Positions 14,262-23,000 of a DNA stretch of 33,090 nucleotides are shown piece by piece (the stretch's first letter is position 1; each line of letters begins with the position of its first letter). The notes under the pieces are model-generated. The model had not been told where the DNA came from, searched no databases, and saw nothing but the letters and a program-made list of their open reading frames with translations. The position numbers and the translations under genes are program-made. Origin of the DNA: Kiritimatiellia bacterium (lineage in GTDB: Bacteria > Verrucomicrobiota > Kiritimatiellia > RFP12 > UBA1067); the NCBI GenBank assembly GCA_017525225.1, contig JAFXTB010000021.1, positions 1 through 33,090 on the forward strand, in the 5' to 3' direction.

Positions 14262-16538
14262 ATGAACATCATCAAGCGCGACGGCTCGCAGGCCGTGTTC
14301 GATTCAGGGAAAATCGCAAACGCCATCCGCAAGGCCAACGCCACGGTGGACGATGCGGACAAGCTTACAGAGGCGCGCATCCTGCGCATCGCTTCCCAGA
14401 TCGAACAGTTCGCCGCCGCGCATGACCGTGCGCTCAACGTCGAAGAAGTGCAGGATCTTGTCGAGACGAAGATACAGGAGGCCGGCGCCCATGCGGTCGC
14501 GAAGAAGTACATCACATATCGCTTCATACAGTCCCTCAAGCGCCAGAACAACACCACGGACGGCGAGATCCTCACGCTCATCAACTGCACGAACGAGGAG
14601 GCCCAGCAGGAGAACGCCAACAAGAACCCTCGCATCAACTCGGTTCAGCGCGACTACATGGCCGGGGCCGTGTCGAAGGACGTCACGAAGCGCCTGCTGC
14701 TGCCGGCGGACATCGTGGCGGCGCACGAGGCGGGCCTGATCCATTTCCATGACATGGACTATTACGCCCAGCGCATGCACAACTGCGATCTCGTGAACCT
14801 CGAGGACATGCTGCAGAACGGAACTGTCATCAGCGGCACGACGATCGACCGGCCGCATTCCTTCTCCACCGCATGCAACATCGCCACGCAGATCATCGCG
14901 CAGGTGGCGTCCAACCAGTATGGCGGGCAGTCGATCTCGCTGACGCACCTCGCGCCGTTCGTACAGGTGAGCCGCGAGAAGATCACGAAGGAGGTGGACG
15001 AGGAGCTGGGGCTCGTGGGCGCCAGCATCTCCGCCGAGAAGAAATCGGAAATCATCGAGAAGCGCGTCAGGGACGAGATCGTTCGCGGCGTGCAGACGAT
15101 CCAGTACCAGGTGGTGACGCTCATGACCACCAACGGCCAGGCGCCATTCATCACGGTTTACATGTACCTCAACGAGGCGCGCGACGAGCAGGAGAAGAAG
15201 GATCTCGCCGTCATCATCGAGGAGATGCTGAAGCAGCGCATCCTGGGCGTGAAGAACGAGGTCGGCGTGTACGTGACGCCCGCGTTTCCCAAGCTCATCT
15301 ACGTGCTGGAGGAGGACAACGTCAAGGAAGGTATGCCCTACTTCTACCTCACGGAGCTCGCGGCCAGGTGCACCGCCAAGCGCATGGTGCCGGACTACAT
15401 CAGCGAGAAGATGATGCTCGAGCTCAAGGGCGACGTCTACACCTGCATGGGCTGCCGCAGCTTCCTGACGCCCGACCGCTTCACCGACGCCGGAATCGGC
15501 AACATCTCCAACGCCGGGAACTACGTGCCCGGCAAGCACCGCTACTACGGCCGCTTCAACCAGGGCGTAGTGACCGTGAACCTGGTCGACATCGCGCTCT
15601 CGGCCGTCCGTGCTGCCGGCGACGGTTCGTCCGAGGACATGCGCATGGCGAAGTTCTGGGAGATCTTCGACGAGCGCATGCAGCTCTGCCACCGTGCGCT
15701 CTGCTGCCGCCACGAGCGCCTCAAGGGAACCCTCTCCGACGCCGCACCCATCCTCTGGCAGTACGGCGCGCTGGCGCGCCTCCAGAAGGGCGAGAAGATC
15801 GACCGCCTGCTCTACGACGGCTACTCCACCATTTCGCTCGGCTACGCCGGGCTCTGGGAGTGCGTCTACGCGCTCACAGGCAAGAAGCTCACAGAGTTCG
15901 AGGGCGAGACGCTCGGCCTCGACATCATGAAGAAGCTCAACGAGTACACCGGCAAGTGGAAGAAGGAGTCCAACATCGACTTCTCGCTCTACGGCACTCC
16001 GCTGGAGTCCACCACCTACCGCTTTGCGCAGTGCCTGCAGCGGCGCTTCGGCATCGTCAAGGGCGTCACCGACCGCAGCTACATCACGAACTCATACCAT
16101 GTGCACGTGACCGAGTCGATAGACGCGTTCGCGAAGCTCGCCCTGGAGGCGAAGTTCCAGCAGCTCTCCCCCGGCGGCGCCATCTCCTACGTGGAGGTGC
16201 CGAACATGCAGGACAACATCCCGGCGGTGATCTCCATAATGCAGTTCATCTACGACCACATCATGTACGCCGAGCTGAACACCAAGAGCGACTACTGCCA
16301 GGTGTGCGGCTTCGACGGCGAGATCGAGATCGTCAAGGACGAGAACGGCAAGCTCATCTGGAAGTGCCCCAACTGCGGCAATACGGATCAGAACAAGATG
16401 AACGTGGCGCGCCGTACCTGCGGCTACATCGGCTCCCAGTACTGGAACCAGGGCCGTACGCAGGAGATCAAGGAGCGCGTGCTGCACGTTTCGGAACACC
16501 TGCACGAAAGCTGCGGCTGCGGCCGTGACTGCGCCTGA
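14262..16538 (+). CDS. nrdD: Anaerobic ribonucleoside-triphosphate reductase (class III)
   Basis: This 758-aa glycyl-radical enzyme reduces NTPs to dNTPs under anoxia, using formate as reductant in the family. An N-terminal ATP-cone (about 1-95; IIKRDGSQAVFDSGKIANAI) gives allosteric control. The barrel carries LVNLEDMLQNG, the ITHL-like SISLTHLAPF region and YTCMGCRSFLTP. The C-terminal zinc site is complete (Cys679, Cys682, Cys702, Cys705), and the radical glycine is Gly721 in RRTCGYIGSQYW. The C-terminal CGCGRDC tail is Cys-rich. The ATG is followed by the conserved ATP-cone start and preceded by AAAGGA about 12 nt away. Its TGA overlaps the nrdG ATG by one base (TGATG), so enzyme and activase are coupled. 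It indicates an anaerobic lifestyle. Confidence 0.97.
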   Translation: MNIIKRDGSQAVFDSGKIANAIRKANATVDDADKLTEARILRIASQIEQFAAAHDRALNVEEVQDLVETKIQEAGAHAVAKKYITYRFIQSLKRQNNTTDGEILTLINCTNEEAQQENANKNPRINSVQRDYMAGAVSKDVTKRLLLPADIVAAHEAGLIHFHDMDYYAQRMHNCDLVNLEDMLQNGTVISGTTIDRPHSFSTACNIATQIIAQVASNQYGGQSISLTHLAPFVQVSREKITKEVDEELGLVGASISAEKKSEIIEKRVRDEIVRGVQTIQYQVVTLMTTNGQAPFITVYMYLNEARDEQEKKDLAVIIEEMLKQRILGVKNEVGVYVTPAFPKLIYVLEEDNVKEGMPYFYLTELAARCTAKRMVPDYISEKMMLELKGDVYTCMGCRSFLTPDRFTDAGIGNISNAGNYVPGKHRYYGRFNQGVVTVNLVDIALSAVRAAGDGSSEDMRMAKFWEIFDERMQLCHRALCCRHERLKGTLSDAAPILWQYGALARLQKGEKIDRLLYDGYSTISLGYAGLWECVYALTGKKLTEFEGETLGLDIMKKLNEYTGKWKKESNIDFSLYGTPLESTTYRFAQCLQRRFGIVKGVTDRSYITNSYHVHVTESIDAFAKLALEAKFQQLSPGGAISYVEVPNMQDNIPAVISIMQFIYDHIMYAELNTKSDYCQVCGFDGEIEIVKDENGKLIWKCPNCGNTDQNKMNVARRTCGYIGSQYWNQGRTQEIKERVLHVSEHLHESCGCGRDCA

Positions 16539-17041
16539 TGAACTATTCAGGCATAATCGGCAGCGACATCGCGAACGGCGAAGGCGTTCGCGTGTCGCTT
16601 TTCGTTTCGGGCTGCACGCACCGCTGCAAGGGCTGCTTCAATCCCGAGACGTGGAGTTTCGCCGCCGGCGAGCCCTTCACTGAAAACACGCAGGACTTCA
16701 TCATCGAGCAGCTTTCGCACGACTGGGTACAGGGACTCTCGCTCCTCGGCGGCGAACCGATGGAGCCCGAGAACCAGCGCGCGCTCGTGCCGTTTCTCAG
16801 GCGCGTGCGCGCCGAACTCCCGGGCAAGGACGTCTGGTGCTACACGGGATGCGTGCTGGAGGACGAACTCCTCGCGGAAAGCCACTGGCGCACGGAGGTG
16901 ACCGACGAGATGCTGTCCATGATAGACGTCCTAGTGGACGGTCCCTTCATAGAGGAGCTGAAGAACGTGTCGCTCAAGTTCCGGGGATCGTCCAACCAGC
17001 GCATCCTGCGCCTTGTAGCAGGCCGCCCGGTGGCGGGTTGA
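16538..17041 (+). CDS. nrdG: Anaerobic ribonucleotide reductase activating protein
   Basis: This 167-aa radical SAM activase installs the glycyl radical on NrdD. The CTHRCKGC motif (Cys26, Cys30, Cys33) binds the [4Fe-4S] cluster with CxxxCxxC spacing, and SLLGGEPMEPEN is the GGE SAM-binding motif. DVWCYTGCVLEDEL and DVLVDGPFIEEL match NrdG. The length is normal for the family, which is near 155 to 200 aa. The start overlaps the nrdD stop by one base. Its 3' end lies 9 bp from that of the convergent proB, so the two messages must overlap at their ends or be ended inside coding sequence. Confidence 0.96.
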   Translation: MNYSGIIGSDIANGEGVRVSLFVSGCTHRCKGCFNPETWSFAAGEPFTENTQDFIIEQLSHDWVQGLSLLGGEPMEPENQRALVPFLRRVRAELPGKDVWCYTGCVLEDELLAESHWRTEVTDEMLSMIDVLVDGPFIEELKNVSLKFRGSSNQRILRLVAGRPVAG

Positions 17042-17050
17042 AGCCGCCCG

Positions 17051-17881
17051 TCAGAGCGCGCGGCCAGGCACGTAGGTGCCGACATCGCGGCCGGCGAAGA
17101 CGCCTTCCAGCACGTGCGGACGCGTCCCGTTGGCTATCACCGTGTTGATGCCGGCCTCCACCGCATTCCTCACGGCGCGCAGCTTTGAATCCATGCCGCC
17201 CTTCGAGAGCGCGCCCTTCTGCCCGGCGCGGACCAGCTTTAGCGCATCGCGGATGCGGCCGATCTCCGGCACGCGACGGCCGCTCTCATCCAGCAGACCG
17301 TCCACCGTTGTAAGCAGTACGAGCGCATCGGAGCGCACCAGCTTGGCGATGAGCGACGACAGCCAGTCGTTGTCGCCGAAAGCCAGGCCCTTTATCTCCT
17401 CGTCGGCCACCACGTCGTTCTCGTTGATGACGGGCACAATGCCGGCGCGGAGCAGATGGTCCAGCACACGCCGCACGTTCGCGGCGCGGCGGCGGTCCGT
17501 AAGATCCGAATGCGTGAGCAGCACCTGGCCGATCTGCACGCCCTCGCGTCCGAAAAGATCCTCGTATCCGGCGATGAACCGCGCCTGGCCCACGGCCGCG
17601 CACATCTGCACGTCCGATATCTCCGCCGGTCGCGTCTTGAGCCCAAGCGCCTCGATCCCGGCCGCCACGGCGCCCGAGGACACGAACACCACCTCGACCC
17701 CGGCCTTCCGCAGGGCGCAGAGCTGCGCCACGATGCGACGGAGCGCCCGGTAGTCCGGACGCCCCGTCTTCTTCGCTATGGCATGCGTGCCCACCTTGAC
17801 GACCACCCGGCGCGCATCCTTGAGGACGGCACGCTCCTTGGCGATCAGCTGGCGCGACGATGCCACCTTCGCGCGCTCCAT
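17051..17881 (-). CDS. proB: Glutamate 5-kinase
   Basis: This 276-aa amino-acid-kinase-family enzyme phosphorylates glutamate in the first step of proline synthesis. VVVKVGTHAI, VVFVSSGAVAAGIEALGL, VGQARFIAGYEDLF, PVINENDVVADEEI and LTTVDGLLD are ProB signatures, and GGMDSKLRAVRNAVEAGI lies near the C-terminus. It lacks the C-terminal PUA domain of the E. coli enzyme; the shorter form is known in other bacteria. ATG 17881 follows the tsf stop after a single base and has no clear Shine-Dalgarno sequence, so translational coupling is likely; GTG/ATG 9 bp further upstream would overlap tsf. It is the third gene of the rpsB-tsf unit, a position often held by pyrH. No proA is seen in the window. 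Confidence 0.94.
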   Translation of the reverse strand: MERAKVASSRQLIAKERAVLKDARRVVVKVGTHAIAKKTGRPDYRALRRIVAQLCALRKAGVEVVFVSSGAVAAGIEALGLKTRPAEISDVQMCAAVGQARFIAGYEDLFGREGVQIGQVLLTHSDLTDRRRAANVRRVLDHLLRAGIVPVINENDVVADEEIKGLAFGDNDWLSSLIAKLVRSDALVLLTTVDGLLDESGRRVPEIGRIRDALKLVRAGQKGALSKGGMDSKLRAVRNAVEAGINTVIANGTRPHVLEGVFAGRDVGTYVPGRAL

Positions 17882-17882
17882 G

Positions 17883-18728
17883 CTACGCACCGAGCTGGAG
17901 ACGCACGAAGCGCTTGACCGTCAGCGTGTCGTCAAGCTGCTTTGCGACCCCGTCGAGATACTTCTCGACCGTAAGTTCGCCATCGGCCACGTAGTCCTGC
18001 TTCATCAGGCACACCTGCGTGCAGTACTTGGCCGCCATGCCCTTCTTGATGCCTACGAGCGCCTGCTCCGGCGGAAGCTTGCCCTTCTGCTCCTTGAGTG
18101 CGTTGAGCTTGATCTCGAGCTCCGCGTCGATCTCGGCCTGGGGCACATCCTCGGGCACGATGTACTTCGGAGAGTTGGCGGCGATCTGCAGGCAGAGGTA
18201 GTGCGCCGCGTCGGCCAGCTCCTTGGAAGCGGCGGACTCGCCCTTCGTGCAGGCGACCTCCACCATGACGCCGATCTTGCCGCCCATGTGGATGTAGCCG
18301 GAAAGCACGCCCGTCCCATCGAGCTGGTAGCGCTCGCTGCGACGGATCTTCACGTTCTCGCCGGTCTTGGTGAGAAGCATCTTGTAGTCGTCGTTGAGCG
18401 TCTGCTCGATGTCCTTGCCGTCGAGGGCGACCTTCGCCGCATCGTCGACGAACTTGATGAACGCATCGGTCTTGGCGACGAAATCCGTCTCGCAGTTGAC
18501 CTCCGCAAGGGCCATGGACTTGCCGTCCGCCGCCTGTGCGAACGCGATGATGCCCTGCTTCGACTCCTTGTCGACCCGCTTGGCGGCGACGGCGAGCCCC
18601 TTCTCGCGAAGGTACTTGACGGCCTCCTGCATGTCGCCGTTGGTGACGGTGAGCGCCTCCTTGCAGGCGCCCATGCCAGCGGCGGTCGCCTCGCGGAGTT
18701 CCTTGATCTGTGCAATGGTGATAGCCAT
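17883..18728 (-). CDS. tsf: Elongation factor Ts
   Basis: The 281-aa nucleotide exchange factor for EF-Tu begins with ITIAQIKELREATAAGMGACKEAL, the conserved N-terminal UBA-like domain. It continues with the AEVNCETDFVAK core motif and the GYIHMGGKIGVMVEV dimer/exchange region. The length fits the family. Between the core halves it carries a C-terminal subdomain with KYCTQVCLMKQDYV that is somewhat Cys-rich. ATG 18728 is preceded by GAGGA 7 nt upstream. It lies 34 bp after rpsB in the classical rpsB-tsf arrangement, with proB one base downstream, so all three are one transcript. Confidence 0.97.
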   Translation of the reverse strand: MAITIAQIKELREATAAGMGACKEALTVTNGDMQEAVKYLREKGLAVAAKRVDKESKQGIIAFAQAADGKSMALAEVNCETDFVAKTDAFIKFVDDAAKVALDGKDIEQTLNDDYKMLLTKTGENVKIRRSERYQLDGTGVLSGYIHMGGKIGVMVEVACTKGESAASKELADAAHYLCLQIAANSPKYIVPEDVPQAEIDAELEIKLNALKEQKGKLPPEQALVGIKKGMAAKYCTQVCLMKQDYVADGELTVEKYLDGVAKQLDDTLTVKRFVRLQLGA

Positions 18729-18762
18729 GTCTACTTCCTCTCTTGCCTTTTACTCCATCCAA

Positions 18763-19824
18763 CTACTCGGCCTTCGGCGCATCCGCCGCAGGCTGCTCCG
18801 CCGCGGACTGCTCCGCCGCCGCGACCGCCTGCTCGGCTGCCGCCACGTCGGCCTGGCGCTTTGCGGCCAGCGCGGCCTTGGCCTTCTTCTCGGCGGCCTC
18901 CTTGGCCTCGCGCGCGGCCTTCTTGATATCAGACCCGACCGAACCGGACTTGCGCGAACGGGCCGCCTTGAGCGCCGTTGCGTCCTTGGCGTCCGCCGCG
19001 GCCTTCTTGTCGGCGGCGGCCTTCTCGCGGCGCGCCGTGCGCTCCGCCTTCTCGGCCTCTTCGCGCGCCTTGCGCTCGGCATCGCGCTTCGCGGCCGCCT
19101 CGGCGGCGATGCGCGAATACTCCTCGTTGGCGGCCTTGACCACCTTGACCATGCCGCCCACGATCAGCTCGATGCCGCGCACGGAATCGTCGTTGCCGGG
19201 GATCACGTAGTCGATGGGATCCGGGTCGGCGTTCGTGTCGGTGAGGGCTACGATGGGTATGTGCAGGCGAGCAGCCTCCTTCACGGCGTTGGCCTCGCGG
19301 CACACGTCGATGATAAAGATCGCGCCGGGCTTCTCCGCCATGTCGGCGATGCCGGTGAGGTTCCTCTCAAGCTTCACGAGCTCGCGGCGGAGCATCGAAG
19401 CCTCCTGCTTGTGCCTGGAAAGCTCGCCGTTGTTGGCCTTGGCGATCGCCTGGATCTGGCGCATGCGCTTGACGCTGCCGCGCAGGGTCGCCGCGTTAGT
19501 GAGCGTGCCGCCAAGCCAGCGCTCGGTCATGTAGGGCTGGCCACATTCCTCCGCCGCATCCTTCACGATCTCCTGCGCCTGCTTCTTGGTCGCCACGAAA
19601 AGCACCTTCTTGCCATCGAGGATCGTCTTCTTCAGAAACTCGGCCGCCTCGTCAAGCAGCGTGACCGTCTGCGTGAGGTCGATGATGTGGATGCCGTTGC
19701 GCTTGTCGAAGATATACGGCTTCATCTTCGGGTTCCAGCGCTTCGTCTGGTGGCCGAAATGCAATCCGGCATCGAAGAGATCCTTGAGCGTCAGGCCCGT
19801 CTGGGCCGAAGTGGGCATATCCAT
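18763..19824 (-). CDS. rpsB: 30S ribosomal protein S2 with long Ala/Lys/Glu-rich tail
   Basis: The 353-aa S2 protein has an ordinary core (about 1-236). LKDLFDAGLHFGHQTKRWNP, MKPYIFDKRNGIHIIDL, ERWLGGTLTN and PGNDDSVRGIELIV are all family signatures. Residues 237-353 form an added tail dominated by Ala, Lys, Glu and Arg, likely a charged helix or coiled coil ending in AEQPAADAPKAE. E. coli S2 is about 241 aa, so the tail adds about half again. ATG 19824 starts the conserved MDMPTSAQTGLTLKDL region and has AAAGG about 11 nt upstream; the open frame upstream of it is not conserved sequence. It heads the rpsB-tsf-proB operon from its own promoter. Confidence 0.96.
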   Translation of the reverse strand: MDMPTSAQTGLTLKDLFDAGLHFGHQTKRWNPKMKPYIFDKRNGIHIIDLTQTVTLLDEAAEFLKKTILDGKKVLFVATKKQAQEIVKDAAEECGQPYMTERWLGGTLTNAATLRGSVKRMRQIQAIAKANNGELSRHKQEASMLRRELVKLERNLTGIADMAEKPGAIFIIDVCREANAVKEAARLHIPIVALTDTNADPDPIDYVIPGNDDSVRGIELIVGGMVKVVKAANEEYSRIAAEAAAKRDAERKAREEAEKAERTARREKAAADKKAAADAKDATALKAARSRKSGSVGSDIKKAAREAKEAAEKKAKAALAAKRQADVAAAEQAVAAAEQSAAEQPAADAPKAE

Positions 19825-19985
19825 TTCTACTTGAACCTTTCTTTTCTCTTGCGGACGGCGCCCGCCACCTGGCAGCCGCCGCCCTTGGTTAATCCGCTTT
19901 GACGCGCGGCAGGACGAGCCGCAGCGCCTTCGCTTCCGCCTGGGGGAGGCCACGCGACCATCCCAGACTGGTGAAACAGGCGCAT

Positions 19986-20014
19986 ATTATACCATTCCTT
20001 CCCACGCCGCACAA
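19986..20014 (-). promoter_or_regulatory. Promoter of the rpsB-tsf-proB operon
   Basis: On the reverse strand TTGTGC (20009-20014), a 17-bp spacer and an extended -10 TGGTATAAT (19986-19994; -10 at 19986-19991) precede rpsB. The leader to the ATG is about 155 nt, long enough for a structured S2-responsive leader. I cannot fold it here. Confidence 0.7.
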
Positions 20015-20061
20015 GGTGGAAAAGAAAGAAATCGCAAGGCCGGCGGTACGGCGCGGAATCG

Positions 20062-23000
20062 TCAGCGGTAGTCGATGGCCACCACGAAATCGTCGAGGGT
20101 GTAGTCGCCGCCCTTGTCCGGGAACGCCACCTCGAAGTTGTTGGACCCCTTCACGAGCAGCCCGGCCGGCAGCTCGTACACATTGAGGCCCTTGTCTGAC
20201 GATGAGCACTTCACGGGCCTTCCGTTCACCTTGAGTCCCAGCGAATCGCCGGCGGAGATGGTCGCAAGCGCCTTTACCGTGATCTTCGGCGGCGTCTTGG
20301 CACGGGCGAAATCGTCGCCCACCGTGATCGTGAAGGCGCACGTCTCGCCCGAGGCATACCTGCGCTTCAGCTTGTCCGGCGTACCGGGGTCGATCTGCGG
20401 CAGGTTGTCGAAGCGGTCGCCGTCCTTGAGCCAGTGATCCGGCCGGTAGCCGCCCATGCCGCGCTGGCGCGCGAAGTACAGCTTGTTCTCGCCCTCGCTT
20501 CTCGCGCCGTCTATCTGGGCGATGTCGTGGAGCGCGTTGCCCTCCAGGTTGAACACATACACGCCATCCGCACCGGCCGCCATCGCCTCGGCGAAGCGCG
20601 CCGCGTAGGCGGCCTTCGTCTCGCGGCCAGGGATGTACGGCTGCTTCCTCGACCTGGCGACACGCTCGATGCGCGATTCGTCGATCGAGGCGTAGAAGCG
20701 GATGCCGTTACGGTGCGCCAGGGCGACCGATTCCTCCCAGGGGTTGAGGTGGAAGTATCCCGCGCCAATCCACACGTCCACCAACCGTTCCGCGAACCAG
20801 CGCTCGAGATCGATGCCGCAGGCGCGGTCGTATCCGACCGAATCCGGGGCGCGCATGCACACGACCACGGGCCGTCCACGGCGGCGGCCGATCTCCTCGG
20901 ATATGGCGCGCAGGTCGCGCATGAGGCCTGTCATCATCTCAAGCTCCTCCGTGGACGCCATGCCGCCCTCGGCCACGCTCTTGAAGAGGATGAAATGGCG
21001 GTTGAAGTCGTACTCTATCCCGTCCACATCGTAGTTCTCGAGGAACTGCCGCACGAACATGCGCATGCGCTCGCGCACCTCAGGATGCGTGAAGTCCACG
21101 CAGCTCCAGCTCACGCCGGCGCAGAAGAGATGGCCATTCTTCTTGCGGTCGATGCTGCCCATGAGATATTCCGGATGCGCCTTCTTGAACGGCGGAAAGA
21201 GCGCGCTGTAGCCCTTCTCGATTGTCGATGCGGCGTCATGCTGGTCGTTGACGCGGATCGAGACGAACGCGCCAAGCCCGTTGCGGTGGCAGTAATCCAC
21301 CGCCATCTCGAGCGCATCCGTGCCGAGCGCAAAGAAGTCCGCCGCCGCGTTGCGGGCGTCGTCACGGCCGTGGAAGGTGGAGGTGACGGTGTTTGTGAGC
21401 GGTTCGCCGGCCCTGTTGCAGATGAAGTGCCCGAAACCCGCGCTCTGCGGACAGTACGACACCGTCGCGATGCGCGTTCCAAGCGCGTACCTGAGCCGCT
21501 GATCCTCGAATGCCTTCACGCTCACCGGCAGGTTCGTGGGCCAGTAGAGTATGTCGCAGCCGTCGGTGTTGTAGACGAACGTGCGCATCTTGTCCAGCGC
21601 GGCCGTGCGCTTGGCCTCCCAGGCCTCGTCCCTGGCGGGACCGTACGCCGGCTTGGCGCGATAGAGCGCGCGTACAGCATCCACCGCGAGCTTTGGACGA
21701 CGGTAGAGGTCGTAGAGACCGCCAGTGTTGACGCCGTAGGAACGCGCGCGGTGCGAACCGGTGCGCGTGTAGGTCTTGCAGTCGGTGAACTGCCAGATGG
21801 CAACGCCGGCTATGTCGAGGTTGGCGAACAACTCCTCGAGCATCGTCCGCGTGTACTCGGCCTGGAAGTCCTCGGAATACTGCGCCCGGCCGCGTGGATC
21901 GTGCACGCCCCAGTCCGCCTTTACGCCAGTCTCGCTCACGATTATCGGGCGGTCATCCCTGTGCATGTCGCGGAAGTACTTCACGATGCGGCGGTGGCAG
22001 CGGCGGATGTTCTCGCGCATCTCCTCCGGCGAGCCGTTCTGCATCGTGTCGTTGTACCAGCAGGGATAGGTGTTGTAGGCTATGACGTCCGTCTTGTAGT
22101 GCGAGGCGTCGTGCGCCGTGTCGTTGCACGCGAACGTCACCAGATGGCCGGTATCTTCGGCGTGCACGGCATCCACGAGCCTATCCACCAGCTTCCGGCA
22201 TGCCGGCTGCGCCGAGCGCGGCTCGTTGAGGAAGCCCGTTATTATGATGCACGGATGGTTGATCGACCTGCGCGCCATCATGCGCGTCTGCCGTTCCTGC
22301 AGATCGCAGAACTCGGGGTCGTTCAGCTGCTTCGGACCGTTGCCCCAGCCAAGCGACTCCTCCCACACCATCACACCAAGCTCGTCGCAGAGGTCAAGGA
22401 ACGCCGCGCACTGCGGATAGTGACTGCCACGGATGAAGTTGCCGCCCATGTCCTTGAGGTTCTTGATGTCCTCGAGCATTATCGCCGCAGGCACGGACAC
22501 GCCGAATTCATAGTGCGATTCGTGCCTGTTGACGCCCTTGAGGTACACGGGGCGCCCGTTCAGCGTGATGCGACCCTTTTCCGTTCCCACCTGCCGCACG
22601 CCGAAGCGCGTCGTGACCGTCTTGGCGCGCGAGCCGGGCGAGGAAGGCGCCGTCACGGAGACATTGTGGAGATTCGGCTCCTCGGGCGTCCACAACCTGA
22701 AGCCTGGCACCTCGATCTTTGCGCGCCGGCCCTTGAACGCCACCTTCTTCGCCGCCGCGCCGTCGAACGAGACATCCGCCTCGAAATCCGCCGCCGCGCC
22801 GGCACCGGCGAACTCCGCCTCCAGCTCGACGAGACCAATACGATAGTCGCGCGTGCGCACGACCACGCGCCTAAGCTCGTTTTTGTCCGACACCGTCTCG
22901 AGGGCGATGCCGTGGTGGAAGCCGCCGTACGGGTAGAAGTCGTAGAAGTCCCAGAAGAGCTTCACCTTCGAGTTGTCCACGATGGAGTCCACGGCCGCCT

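Noticed and set aside
14873-16528. 551-aa open frame overlapping nrdD
   Set aside because: It is a frame-shifted shadow of nrdD with low-complexity Arg/His composition.
19827-20012. 61-aa leader peptide before rpsB
   Set aside because: The frame crosses the predicted promoter and its composition is not gene-like; its overlap with rpsB seems accidental.
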